From assembly GCF_030161115.1 (NCBI RefSeq), contig NZ_BSPQ01000005.1:408807-472806 (forward strand): a stretch of DNA of 64,000 nt, read 5' to 3'. Positions 54,925 through 63,995 of the stretch are shown here, piece by piece. The notes below the pieces were generated by a model. That model worked only from the letters and a program-made list of their open reading frames with translations, made no database searches and was not told where the DNA came from. The position numbers and the translations under genes were made by a program. Within the stretch, counting starts at the first letter, position 1. Each line of letters opens with the position of its first letter. Origin of the DNA: Psychromonas marina (GTDB lineage: Bacteria; Pseudomonadota; Gammaproteobacteria; Enterobacterales; Psychromonadaceae).

Positions 54925-55481
54925 TGAAATATTCCTTAAATGGCCACATGGGCAGGTTGTATTTCGTGCGCATTGTCACACAAATGGAAGGGAATATAAA
55001 TAAGCATCGTTAATAGAATAGATAAAGTTTCATGTACTTTATTGATGTTGATTTACGCTGGTTATTGTTAATAGATAACTGCTCTATGTTTAAGGAGGGA
55101 TAAGCTTATTTAATTTCAAATAAGTGCTCTTATCTGCTAATACATAATCTTAATGTTGTTTAGTAGGCTACAATCCCACATTAAATATCAATGTGTTATG
55201 TTTTCTCCTACACTGTGTTGATAGTTAAAACTAACAAAGCATTTCTGTAGCAGCACTTTGTTTATATATCACTAAAGTGGCTTAACTTATTTTGGGAACT
55301 GAGAAAATGAGTGCTTGATAAAGTTAATGCCTAAACATTGGCGAATAAGTTTAGGCATTAGTTTCATCTAACGCCTGCTCACAATGATATTGAATATATA
55401 ATTTTAGGCATTTGAGATTGCTCTGTGTGAGGTTGCATTAGGGGATCCTAAAACCACAAAGGATTGAGGTTGGTGATTATT
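54925..55481. other. intergenic region between ghxP and 7TMR-DISM cyclase gene
   Basis: About 557 AT-rich nt between divergent genes. It contains a perfect 12-bp inverted repeat, TAATGCCTAAAC (55325-55336) with GTTTAGGCATTA (55349-55360), without a clear T-run. It may be a hairpin or an operator. Nothing else was assignable. Confidence 0.45.
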
Positions 55482-57134
55482 ATGATAAGACGGTTCATAT
55501 TGTCTATTTTATTACTTATTGTGGGCAGCGTAAGCGCACAGACCCATGTGATATTAACGAATGATAATAAGCTTGAAATAGAAGAGCATAACTTATGGTT
55601 TAAAACTCGAGCGCTTGATACAGCGCCTGGTTTTATCGAGATAACTCAGAGTTACCAAACTGGTTATCAGGCGCCTTCTACCTTAGGTGGTAGTGGAGCT
55701 TATATTGCTAAAATAAGGATAAGTAATCGCCTAGAAAATAGAACGACACAGTTTGTTAACCTGCAAAGTAACTATTTAGATATAGGAACGGCCTATTGGC
55801 AGTCAGACGATGGGCAAATAATTGCTTTAGAAAATTTTGGTCAAGTAGAAAATAGGGCGCCGAAATTATCACATTCACAAACCTTTTCATTAATTATCAA
55901 CAAGGGAGATAGTGGTTTCCTTTGGATTTATATCCAAGCTAAAAAGTTCGCTACGCCTGTTGTGGTTAAGTTTTTTGATAAGGCAACATTCTATCATGAT
56001 CAGTTCTTTATAAATAGCATTACTACGATTGCCTTTACTGTGATGATAACGTTAGCTTTAATCGCTTGTTTGATTTACATCAGAACAAGGTATCTAGTAA
56101 CTTTAGCCTGCGCGGGCTATATAGGTTTACATGGTTTGGGTTGGTTAGTTGCGTCGGGGAGTTTAGGACATTTAATTAACGCTGCTTCATTTAACCCAGT
56201 ATACCTCGGTATTATGATTTTCCCTTTTGCGATCGCTTCAGCAAGTCAGTACACCAAGTTGCTATTTAACTGTCGACAAGAGCATATCAAACTAAACAAC
56301 CTGTTTAATTTAGTATCCCTAATCAGTGTTGCATTGGGGGTGTTGATGCCACTCTTCTCTTTTGATTTTAGTTACCTTATCTCTCATCTCATCGCGACTA
56401 TTTGGATACCTCTGTGTATTGGAACCGGTGTGTTTATGCTAACTAAGCAAGATTTTAGAGCTAAATATTATTTGGCGGGTAACCTGCTTTATGGCATTGC
56501 TTTGGCTGTTTATTTACTTTCTCATCGTTATCACCTCGATGCTGACATCTTTCCTGAATTAATCGTACAAGTCGCATTGGCTATTGATTGTGTCTGTATT
56601 CTGCTGTCGTTGGTTGAGTGGTTACAAATACAACAAAAAGAATATCGTCGTAATTATGCTGTTTCGCGTATTGATCCGCTGACAAAAATAGGAAACCGCT
56701 TTGCGCAAAATGAGTTCTTCGCCAATTTAAAAGGAGGCTACTGCATCACTTTTATCGATTTTGATGGCTTTAAAGCGATAAATGATGCTTTAGGGCATGA
56801 TGAAGGCGATCGTTTTTTAATTGCAGCGGTTAGGATAATGCAGCAAAAATTAGCCGATTTAGGATCGATATTTCGTTGTGGAGGAGATGAGTTTATTTGG
56901 GTGGTGGGTGTTGAAAGTTCACAACAGGTTGATTCATTTTTCATAACGTTGAGTGACATTATGCTCAACACTGAACAAGAGCTTAAACACTTAGGATGGG
57001 ATGATGCGGGTCTCAGCTTTGGTATAGCGACTAGTTTTGAATCAGTAAATCAATCGGCGTGTTTGTCACTAGCAGATAAGCGTATGTATCAATGTAAAAA
57101 AGCGAAGAAAAATAATGGGCAAGTAGCCGTGTGA
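55482..57134 (+). CDS. 7TMR-DISM diguanylate cyclase
   Basis: A 550-residue membrane sensor. A signal peptide (about 1-19, ending VSA) is followed by an extracytoplasmic 7TMR-DISM extracellular domain (jelly-roll type, about 25-170). Seven helices (about 180-385) follow, then a GGDEF domain whose site is canonical (FRCGGDEFIWV). The inhibitory RxxD is absent. It should make c-di-GMP in response to a periplasmic ligand, perhaps a carbohydrate. The open frame reaches a TTG at 55464. ATG 55482 directly precedes the signal peptide and is my choice, but spacing to GAGG is long. It is a single gene. Confidence 0.88.
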   Translation: MIRRFILSILLLIVGSVSAQTHVILTNDNKLEIEEHNLWFKTRALDTAPGFIEITQSYQTGYQAPSTLGGSGAYIAKIRISNRLENRTTQFVNLQSNYLDIGTAYWQSDDGQIIALENFGQVENRAPKLSHSQTFSLIINKGDSGFLWIYIQAKKFATPVVVKFFDKATFYHDQFFINSITTIAFTVMITLALIACLIYIRTRYLVTLACAGYIGLHGLGWLVASGSLGHLINAASFNPVYLGIMIFPFAIASASQYTKLLFNCRQEHIKLNNLFNLVSLISVALGVLMPLFSFDFSYLISHLIATIWIPLCIGTGVFMLTKQDFRAKYYLAGNLLYGIALAVYLLSHRYHLDADIFPELIVQVALAIDCVCILLSLVEWLQIQQKEYRRNYAVSRIDPLTKIGNRFAQNEFFANLKGGYCITFIDFDGFKAINDALGHDEGDRFLIAAVRIMQQKLADLGSIFRCGGDEFIWVVGVESSQQVDSFFITLSDIMLNTEQELKHLGWDDAGLSFGIATSFESVNQSACLSLADKRMYQCKKAKKNNGQVAV

Positions 57135-57539
57135 AATATTAAAAGGGCACTTTCATAAAGATAAATAAATACATTACCAATAAAATTATACTTCCTTTCA
57201 TCTTTTACTTGGCAATAGCGATTATCTACTTACATAGGCGAGTTTCTGAACATGGTTAAAAGTTATTGTGAATTAGATGGTTGCAAGCAGGTTTCGTTTT
57301 TTGTTGTTTGCAGTGGCTGAAGGTAGCCAAAATAATAGCAGCTATTTCTAAACAAACGTTGACATTCATCTGAGATTCTATAAAGTGCACTTCAGCAGGA
57401 AAGAAAGCCTTTTGTTTACATTCTCCATTTGCAGTTTTATTTATAATATCTCGCTCTGTAGTTTTTAAGTTCCAGTCTGTTTTTACGCTACTCACGCCTT
57501 TTTAAAGGCAATCTAACATTCAAATTACAGGATAATATT
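57135..57539. other. region upstream of the cold-shock gene
   Basis: About 405 nt likely holding the promoter and a long 5' leader of the cold-shock gene. A GCCTTTTTAAAGGC near-palindrome lies about 30 nt before the ATG. A 79-codon minus-strand frame at 57256-57495 has no recognisable features and is not called. Confidence 0.4.
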
Positions 57540-57746
57540 ATGTCTAAAGTTCAAGGTACAGTTAAATGGTTCAACGAATCTAAAGGTTTTGGTTTCATCG
57601 AGCAAGAAAATGGTCCAGACGTATTTGCACATTTCTCTGCAATCTCAAGCGAAGGTTTCAAAACTTTAGCTGAAGGCCAAAAAGTTGAATTCACAGTAAG
57701 CCAAGGTCAAAAAGGACCAAACGCTGAAAACATCGTAGCTCTTTAA
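57540..57746 (+). CDS. CspA-family cold-shock RNA chaperone
   Basis: A 68-residue single cold-shock domain with RNP1 KGFGFIEQ and RNP2 VFAHFSAI, and the usual start [18 protein letters not shown]. It binds single-stranded RNA/DNA and melts mRNA structure in the cold. AGGA precedes the ATG. A strong terminator follows. Paralog identity (cspA, C, D or E) cannot be settled. Confidence 0.96.
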   Translation: MSKVQGTVKWFNESKGFGFIEQENGPDVFAHFSAISSEGFKTLAEGQKVEFTVSQGQKGPNAENIVAL

Positions 57747-57790
57747 GCTGCAATGATATTTAGCGTTTTATAACGCTAAATAAAGATTAA

Positions 57791-57829
57791 AAAAAATGGT
57801 AAACCTTCACAGGTTTGCCATTTTTTTTG
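57791..57829 (+). terminator. terminator of the cold-shock gene
   Basis: A 13-bp stem with one wobble (57794-57806 with 57811-57823), TCAC loop and eight-T tail. Confidence 0.95.
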
Positions 57830-57907
57830 TCTGTTGAATATTGTATTTAAAGTGCATTGGACCTAAATAACTTATGCAGTAAATTTTAGTGTTTAATTCA
57901 AGTATGT

Positions 57908-58285
57908 TTAAAGTTGCGCTATTTTCTCTTCCATATCTTTAATTTTATTTGAAACGACGATCTCAAGGTGTCTTAAGTCATCTAATAATTGTTCCTTCAC
58001 CTCTTTTTCTCTATTGGCGCTAATCGCTAGTGCATCTAATTCTCCGATAATGCTGCGTAACGTCGGGTTAATTTCAGACATATTAGTAAAATTATCCCCT
58101 TTATATCCACCACTCACTCTTTTTTGCTGGCGTTGAAACTTAAACTTGCTACTACGAGCAAGAAATTCACGACCACTTTTTTTAAAGTAGATCTTTAAAA
58201 TATCGCGCTCACCCTCTTGGCGTAGACTGTAACGTTTTATATCTTCAACATTCTTGATTCCAATACTTTTTAAATGTGTGTGCAT
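57908..58285 (-). CDS. DUF3461 family protein
   Basis: A 125-residue cytoplasmic protein recognised as DUF3461 from the phrases YSLRQEGERDILKIYF, KSGREFLARSSKFKFQRQ and ILDDLRHLE-like LLDDLRHLEIVVSNKI. It ends in a coiled-coil C-terminus. It is found widely in marine gammaproteobacteria and I know no function for it. The open frame begins at 58321, but ATG 58285 has AGGAG six bases upstream and is chosen. Confidence 0.85.
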   Translation of the reverse strand: MHTHLKSIGIKNVEDIKRYSLRQEGERDILKIYFKKSGREFLARSSKFKFQRQQKRVSGGYKGDNFTNMSEINPTLRSIIGELDALAISANREKEVKEQLLDDLRHLEIVVSNKIKDMEEKIAQL

Positions 58286-58923
58286 AAATTCTCCTAATAG
58301 AAACAGTGGGCTAAAAGCCATTCTTGCTATTAGGTGTAGTTTCTTTTAGCTATAAATACAATACTCTTTATCAGGCGGGTCACAAAACCGATGGAAATAG
58401 ATGAAGATATTACTTAATCTCCCAAGAAATTAATCGTTTACCATTAATGTGTAGGAAAGTAAGAGTCGGAAGTGCATTTCTGAAAAGAGGGCGCTGGTGA
58501 TGCATTAAGGCAAGGAATTGGGTGGCTGCACAATAGATAAAGCTTCAATTGATATAATTATACCAATTACAGTAAATAGCTGATCTATTTTACTGGTTAA
58601 AATAACTTACTTCTGCGTTGTAAGTTTCGCAAAGGGAGCAACCTTATGTGGTAAAAATTAGCGTTTAGCTATGAAGAAACGATGAATTTTGGCGATTACT
58701 TTAACGATGTTGGAATGCTGCTGGTACGCATATTGCCATTATGCAATGGAAAATATGCCCAAGGTAAAAGGTTTACAAGATGTTTAATGCCAAGTGATAA
58801 ACATGCGGGCGATTAAAAGTGATCACTAATTATTCATTATTTAAATTAAGCGATAAGGAAACAGAAATGTTGCTTTGAGCTAGAATCAATAAGGAGCGTT
58901 TTATTTTTACAGGGAGTGTTTAA
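58286..58923. other. intergenic region with possible mobile-element remnant
   Basis: About 640 nt without a convincing gene. It contains the near-palindrome AATTGATATAATTATACCAATT (58550-58571; 20-base core listed in two halves AATTGATATAA / TTATACCAATT). This is followed by CAGTAAATAG / CTATTTTACTG around 58573-58600, resembling an end of a small non-autonomous element. A 44-codon frame (58682-58816) with no start signal may be decayed coding DNA. Confidence 0.4.
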
Positions 58924-60414
58924 GTGAATGTCCATATTGCTATTTCCCATCTGGTTACTTATATCGCTGTTTTATCTTTTTTTATAGTAGCGGGCGTGCA
59001 AGCGCAAGGTAACCTGGATGTTGCTATTACGCTAGAGCCTCCCGTTTTAGATCCTGCTATAAACGCCTCTGCTTCAGTACAAAAAACAACCTATCAAAAT
59101 ATCTTTGAAGGGTTAACTCAAATTGATAACCTCAATCAAGTTCAACCTAGCTTAGCTGATAGCTGGCAAGTAGATGAAAGTGGCCTGCTGTATACTTTTA
59201 CACTACGTAAAAATGTGTTTTTTCATGATAGAAGGCAACTGACAGCTGCTGTCGTTAAATCTTCATTAGAGAGAATAATTGCAACTAACAGTATTAATCC
59301 AATCAAAGACAAATTTGCCAATATCAAAGATATTTCTGTTATCAGTACATATGTTATTGAGGTTAAACTCAGTTGGTCTAATGGCGATTTCCTATATAAC
59401 TTAGGATTAGGTAATGCGGTTATTCAACACCCTAAATCCTGGAGAACGAATGCGACAAAACCGATAGGAACAGGCCCTTATCGTTTTGTTAATTGGAAAA
59501 GAGGCAGTCATATTACACTTGTTGCTAATCATCACTACTGGGGGAAGGTTGGTAGTATAAAGAACATTAAGATAGTTTTTACGCCGTCAAGAACTCAGAT
59601 CGTCAGTTATTTAGCTGATGGCTTGTTAGATGGTTACTCAAGCATGACAGAGGTTGGATTCTTAAATTCTTTGTTTGTCATTCGTCAAGATTATACATTG
59701 AAAATGGGCAATACAAGTGGCGAGATCATCATTGCCATGAACCATGCGAATGAGATGTTATCTTCCTTAGCGATACGTCAAGCCATCACACTATCCATCA
59801 ATAAAAAGCAGATTGCTGACACGCCTAATTTTATCACTGGTGCTGAGATAGGTAGTCACTATTCACCTGATGATATTGCCTATTTAGACTTAACTAATGC
59901 TTACCCTTTTGACCTGAAAAAGGCCAGACAGCTTATTGATGATGCTGATATTGCTATTAAGCCATTGAGGTTGATTGCTCCACCGACCAGTTATGCGCAA
60001 TATATTAGTTTGCATCTACAGCAAATGTTACTGGAAATAGGTTTTACCCTAGAAGTAGAAGAGGTGAGTTGGCAAGAGTGGTTAACGCGTGTTTATAAAG
60101 ATAAAGACTATGACCTAACGATTATTGCACATACTGAGCCCGATGATTTGGACATTTATGCACGTGATGATTATTACTTTAATTATAACAGTCACGATTA
60201 CAAGCAAATTATAGAGCAATTAAATCATACTCACGATAAAGCGTTACGTATTGAATTATTAAAGCAGGCGCAGAAAAAGTTAAGTGATGATGCCGTTAAT
60301 GTATTTTTGTTTATGTTACCTAAAGTCGGTATTTGGCATAAACAGTTACGTGGGTATTGGATCAACGAACCTATACCTACGATGATATTTTCGCAAATGC
60401 ACTGGCAAGAATAA
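58924..60414 (+). CDS. family 5 extracellular solute-binding protein (DppA/OppA-like), orphan
   Basis: A 496-residue periplasmic binding protein with a signal peptide (about 1-28, ending VQA) and the SBP_bac_5 body. Phrases include LEPPVLDPAINASASVQKTTYQNIFEGL, PSLADSWQVDESGLLYTFTLRKNVFFHD and KPIGTGPYRFVNWKRG. Homologues bind peptides, nickel or other solutes for ABC importers. Here there is no permease or ATPase. The next gene, 1 nt downstream, is a membrane GGKEF protein, so it probably acts as a ligand-sensing subunit. The start GTG 58924 has GGGAG upstream. Confidence 0.9.
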   Translation: MNVHIAISHLVTYIAVLSFFIVAGVQAQGNLDVAITLEPPVLDPAINASASVQKTTYQNIFEGLTQIDNLNQVQPSLADSWQVDESGLLYTFTLRKNVFFHDRRQLTAAVVKSSLERIIATNSINPIKDKFANIKDISVISTYVIEVKLSWSNGDFLYNLGLGNAVIQHPKSWRTNATKPIGTGPYRFVNWKRGSHITLVANHHYWGKVGSIKNIKIVFTPSRTQIVSYLADGLLDGYSSMTEVGFLNSLFVIRQDYTLKMGNTSGEIIIAMNHANEMLSSLAIRQAITLSINKKQIADTPNFITGAEIGSHYSPDDIAYLDLTNAYPFDLKKARQLIDDADIAIKPLRLIAPPTSYAQYISLHLQQMLLEIGFTLEVEEVSWQEWLTRVYKDKDYDLTIIAHTEPDDLDIYARDDYYFNYNSHDYKQIIEQLNHTHDKALRIELLKQAQKKLSDDAVNVFLFMLPKVGIWHKQLRGYWINEPIPTMIFSQMHWQE

Positions 60415-60415
60415 T

Positions 60416-62008
60416 ATGACAGTAAAATTAAAAAAAAGATTGTGTCGTAACGTACTGATATTAACACTCCTGCTAACAGGAACGACATTGATCGCCTCTA
60501 TAGTAGGCATTTTTTCTCTAAACGCAGTGCAAGCAGACTATCAGCAGATTAAGGACAATAATTTCTCTTTATTGTTAAAAATGAGTGAGTTGAAAGCACA
60601 AACTGATGGACTTATTCATATATCAACTGAAATGTTATTGTCTGAAACAGCCAATGAATTGCAATGGGATATGTTAGAGGCCTCAGACAAACGTTTATGG
60701 ATAGACAAATTGTTTGATCAATTGATTGGGCATACTGATGACCATCAGCAACTATTAATATTGAAATTACGTTTATATTCCCACCTGGATGAGATCTTCA
60801 GTGTAGTGTCTAATAAATTCAACTTTTCTGAACAGTTTTTTAAACGTTATGCAGAAGCTGAAGCGTTAAAAAAAGAGAGCTTGAGGGGAGGGGATATGCA
60901 ATTTTATATTATCTTAGATGATGCTCTTGTACATTTTAACCTGCCCATTAATAAACAATTTAACGAGAATAGAGAAGCCGATACTGATGCATTGATGAGT
61001 CATATTGACAATATTTTGAATACTGTTGATCAGCAACAAGCACAAAAATTGCAAACATTGTTCTTAGGTAGCGAGTCACTTGGTGTGAGTTATCAACGTT
61101 ATCTGCAGCAATTAACTCTTTTTGAACAATTACGCTTAAAAAATGAGATTTTTTCAGAAAAGCTTGTCTCTTTCATTGCCGGAAATTTAGCAAGTATTCA
61201 GGATCGCTTTAGTGTCGAGCTTGTTTCACTCGAACATAAAATAAAAGAGCGTAAGCAGTATCTATATATCGTTACTTTGTCATGTTTATTTATCAGCCTA
61301 TTGTTACTTATTATGCAGTTCAGGTTTATTCGTCGTATTGACGTTATTCGTAAGGTTATCAATGCCGGTAATAGTGATCGAAACATGCATTTCACTATAA
61401 AAGGAAAGGATGAAATTAGTCAGATGGCACGTTCGGTCAAATCATATGTAGAACGATTGGTCATCAAAGAGCAAGAGTTATTGGCTGCCACTGAACAATT
61501 AGCACACCTTGTTTCTTACGATAGTTTAACGGGTACCTATAATCGTCAATATTTCGAAGCTCATTTGGTACAAGAAAATGCACGTTATCTTCGCTATAAA
61601 GAGGTGTATTGTTTAGCAATGATGGATTTAGATTTTTTCAAACAAGTAAATGACAATTATGGCTATGAGATGGGGGATAAAATAATAATTGAGTTTGCAA
61701 AACGGATTTTGTTGATTATTCGTGAAACAGATGTATTTGCCCGTTTTGGAGGAAAAGAGTTTGTTTTATTGATGCCAAATACGAGTGAGAGGGATGCTTT
61801 TTTGTTAATGGATCGTATTAGGCTAGCAATGGAGGAGGTCCCCTATAATTCTGATGGGCAAGCAATTACATTTACTGTCAGCATCGGCATGGTTGAAGTG
61901 CAGCGGGCAGAGAAAAGTGATCCAATTAAGCAGATCACGTTAGCCGGAAAAGGATTATATGAAGCAAAAGCGGCAGGGCGCAATAAAGTTTGTATCTATA
62001 AAGGCTAA
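60416..62008 (+). CDS. membrane GGDEF-family protein with GGKEF site and intact I-site
   Basis: A 530-residue membrane protein. TM1 is at about 13-33. A helical periplasmic sensor of about 240 residues follows, then TM2 (about 280-300, LYIVTLSCLFISLLLLIMQF), a HAMP-like segment (FRFIRRIDVIRKVINAGN), a short coiled coil and a GGDEF domain. The active loop is FGGKEFVLL, with Lys where catalytic enzymes have Asp or Glu, so synthesis is probably lost. The product-binding I-site RETD (RxxD) is intact at the right distance. It may therefore be a c-di-GMP receptor. Cotranscribed with the solute-binding protein (1-nt gap). Confidence 0.88.
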   Translation: MTVKLKKRLCRNVLILTLLLTGTTLIASIVGIFSLNAVQADYQQIKDNNFSLLLKMSELKAQTDGLIHISTEMLLSETANELQWDMLEASDKRLWIDKLFDQLIGHTDDHQQLLILKLRLYSHLDEIFSVVSNKFNFSEQFFKRYAEAEALKKESLRGGDMQFYIILDDALVHFNLPINKQFNENREADTDALMSHIDNILNTVDQQQAQKLQTLFLGSESLGVSYQRYLQQLTLFEQLRLKNEIFSEKLVSFIAGNLASIQDRFSVELVSLEHKIKERKQYLYIVTLSCLFISLLLLIMQFRFIRRIDVIRKVINAGNSDRNMHFTIKGKDEISQMARSVKSYVERLVIKEQELLAATEQLAHLVSYDSLTGTYNRQYFEAHLVQENARYLRYKEVYCLAMMDLDFFKQVNDNYGYEMGDKIIIEFAKRILLIIRETDVFARFGGKEFVLLMPNTSERDAFLLMDRIRLAMEEVPYNSDGQAITFTVSIGMVEVQRAEKSDPIKQITLAGKGLYEAKAAGRNKVCIYKG

Positions 62009-62021
62009 GTATCCTATTCGC

Positions 62022-62720
62022 CTATCGTTTCTCGATGTTTTGTACTGTTGTTATCTCATCGGCTACTTGCCAAATAATATTGAAGTCGAGTAAGTGAACA
62101 GCGTAAGTTTTATTATCCTGCGTGCCTTTTTTGTAAGCAGGACGTGGATCTTGTTGTAAAACTTCCGTTATTAAGGCTTTTAGTGCTGTATTTTCATCAA
62201 TCACTTTTTGTGCAACTGAGGAAAATTCAATTTTCATTGTTGTTTCTGGTATTTGTTGTGCAAAACCCGCACTTGCATTTGGTTTCGCGTCAGCATAAGG
62301 AATATAGGGTTTGATATCGATAATTGGTGTGCCATCAACAAGGTCTATGTTACTTAGGCGCAAAAAGATTTTCCCCTGTTTTTGCATTACACCATGAAAT
62401 TCAACCAATGATAATCCAATAGGGTTAGGGCGATTAGGGCTGCGCGTTGCAAAAACGCCGACACGTTTATTACCGCCTAAGCGAGGTGGGCGAACCATAG
62501 GTTGCCAATCTGTTTGTTGCTTATTTTTATGAAAAACAAATGTAAGCCATAAATGGCTGAAATCGTCTAAACCTGCAAAAGCATTAATATCGTTATAAGG
62601 AGGATGTATCTCTAGTAATGCGATGGCACTGGGTACTAAGCCTGGTTGGCGAGGAACAGCGAATTTCTCTTTGTAAGGTGAGTGTATTGTAGCGATGGTC
62701 GTAAATGAAAAACTATTCAT
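62022..62720 (-). CDS. trmO: tRNA (N6-threonylcarbamoyladenosine37-N6)-methyltransferase TrmO
   Basis: A 232-residue TrmO/YaeB (TsaA) protein that methylates t6A37 in ACY-reading tRNA-Thr to m6t6A. It has the beta-barrel SAM-binding fold with IATIHSPYKEKFAVPRQPGLV, FAGLDDFSHLWLTFVFH, and the signature GVFATRSPNRPNPIGLSLVE. The open frame reaches 62828, but ATG 62720 overlaps the rcsF stop by 8 nt and gives the family N-terminus. The order rcsF-trmO matches E. coli. Confidence 0.94.
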   Translation of the reverse strand: MNSFSFTTIATIHSPYKEKFAVPRQPGLVPSAIALLEIHPPYNDINAFAGLDDFSHLWLTFVFHKNKQQTDWQPMVRPPRLGGNKRVGVFATRSPNRPNPIGLSLVEFHGVMQKQGKIFLRLSNIDLVDGTPIIDIKPYIPYADAKPNASAGFAQQIPETTMKIEFSSVAQKVIDENTALKALITEVLQQDPRPAYKKGTQDNKTYAVHLLDFNIIWQVADEITTVQNIEKR

Positions 62721-63102
62721 TGTCAGTAATATCCACGTCAAGCGCTTGTCCGTAACAAATAACATTTGAAAGACACGTTTTATCTGCTTTGAAAGTAAGA
62801 CAAGATTGGAACACAATACCATTGGCATTCATGTTTGCGGCATTAACACGTGCTTTCGTTCTTGCTTCTTTTATATCTGCTGGTAATTGATTACTTTCTT
62901 CTTGGCAGCTACTACCCTCTACAACACCAATTAATTGGTAATCTAGATCAGGTAAGTCAGTTTTAGAATAAACAATGACTTGTGATGGTTTGAAGTATTC
63001 TTCAAAATTGTCCTTGTCTAAATTAGAGGAAAATTGGTAATTGCTACAACCTGCTAAAAGCAGTGCGGGAATTAAAGCTGTGAGACGTAGTATAAGCAAC
63101 AT
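62713..63102 (-). CDS. rcsF: RcsF-like outer-membrane lipoprotein
   Basis: A 129-residue lipoprotein with lipobox LAGC (Cys19). The C-terminal domain has four cysteines, Cys66, Cys101, Cys110 and Cys116, in the pattern that forms the two nonconsecutive disulphides of RcsF. RcsF senses envelope stress and triggers the Rcs phosphorelay in enterobacteria. No Rcs kinase is in the window. It heads an operon with trmO. Confidence 0.9.
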   Translation of the reverse strand: MLLILRLTALIPALLLAGCSNYQFSSNLDKDNFEEYFKPSQVIVYSKTDLPDLDYQLIGVVEGSSCQEESNQLPADIKEARTKARVNAANMNANGIVFQSCLTFKADKTCLSNVICYGQALDVDITDNE

Positions 63103-63170
63103 TAATAAACTCTTTATAATAGAAGAAAAAAGGCGATAATAGCACCGCTTTATAAATTATAGGAAAAAGT

Positions 63171-63731
63171 ATGACAACAAGTAATAAAAAACGTGCCATT
63201 TTTCTCGATCGAGATGGTGTAATAAATGTAGACAATGGTTATGTTTCGGTTGTTGATGACTTTGAATTTATTGAAGGCGTTATTGAAGCGCTACAAACAT
63301 TAAAAGCGAAAGATTATTTAATCGTCGTGATCACCAATCAATCAGGCATTGCACGTGGTTATTTTACTGAAGATCAATTTCATACCTTAACGGAATGGAT
63401 GGATTGGTCATTAGCTGATCGTGGAGTTGATTTAGACGGTATCTATTATTGCCCTCATCATGCAAAACATGGCATTGGTAAATACAAAGTAGACTGTGAT
63501 TGTCGTAAACCCAAAGCAGGTATGATAATTGAAGCTGCTACTGAATTAGACATTGATATTAGCCAGTCCATTTTAGTTGGCGATAAAGTGTCAGATATTC
63601 AAGCAGGTATTGCGGCAGGGGTGACTAATAACTATCTAGTAAGAACAGGTAAAGATATTACTGAGCAGGGCGAAACTTTGGCAACTGCGATATATGATGA
63701 TTTGGCCACATTAGTTGCAGAGCTAAATTAG
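63171..63731 (+). CDS. gmhB: D-glycero-beta-D-manno-heptose 1,7-bisphosphate 7-phosphatase
   Basis: A 186-residue HAD phosphatase in the ADP-heptose pathway for lipopolysaccharide core. Motif I is FLDRDGVIN (Asp13, Asp15). The substrate loop is [11 protein letters not shown]. The zinc-binding loop has CPHH and CDCRKPK, and the end motif is [17 protein letters not shown] precedes the ATG. As in E. coli, gmhB precedes an rRNA operon. Confidence 0.95.
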   Translation: MTTSNKKRAIFLDRDGVINVDNGYVSVVDDFEFIEGVIEALQTLKAKDYLIVVITNQSGIARGYFTEDQFHTLTEWMDWSLADRGVDLDGIYYCPHHAKHGIGKYKVDCDCRKPKAGMIIEAATELDIDISQSILVGDKVSDIQAGIAAGVTNNYLVRTGKDITEQGETLATAIYDDLATLVAELN

Positions 63732-63840
63732 TAATTAGCAATAACTTTGTGGGTAACTTGCTGTTGTCTGTGGGTAACTTGTGGTTAAAAGTGGTATAAA
63801 AATTAATTGCAAAAATAACACATTTTTCATTAAAAAACGC

Positions 63841-63876
63841 TTGCCAATAAGTTCTCAGTCCCTATAATGCGACCCC
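63841..63876 (+). promoter_or_regulatory. rRNA operon P1 promoter
   Basis: -35 TTGCCA (63841-63846), 16-bp spacer, -10 TATAAT (63863-63868), GC-rich discriminator GCGACCCC. An A/T-rich UP-element-like stretch lies upstream. This is typical of stable-RNA promoters under stringent control, and the gmhB neighbourhood supports rrn. Confidence 0.85.
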
Positions 63877-63967
63877 ACAGACACGGTGACTGACGCAAGT
63901 TAATCAACGTAGTCCGAACCAACAAACTCTTAGAGTTTGAGTCGAAAATCTTAGTTAAAATAAGGTG

Positions 63968-63995
63968 TTGACAAGGTTCACAGGTAGCGTATTAT
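63968..63995 (+). promoter_or_regulatory. rRNA operon P2 promoter
   Basis: -35 TTGACA (63968-63973), 16-bp spacer, -10 TATTAT (63990-63995), about 127 bp after P1. This tandem P1/P2 layout is common for rrn. The 16S gene itself lies outside the window. Confidence 0.78.

Noticed and set aside
54925..55463. Purine riboswitch before ghxP
   Set aside because: I looked for the conserved purine-aptamer core words on the minus strand and did not see them.
57256..57495. 79-codon minus-strand ORF upstream of the cold-shock gene
   Set aside because: No recognisable domain, no good ribosome binding site, and it overlaps the expected promoter and leader of the cold-shock gene.
58682..58816. 44-codon plus-strand ORF
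   Set aside because: No Shine-Dalgarno, no recognisable family, and it lies in a possible element remnant. It is mentioned only as possible decay.
62721..62828. Longer TrmO N-terminus
   Set aside because: It lies wholly inside rcsF. ATG 62720 overlapping the rcsF stop gives the conserved start.
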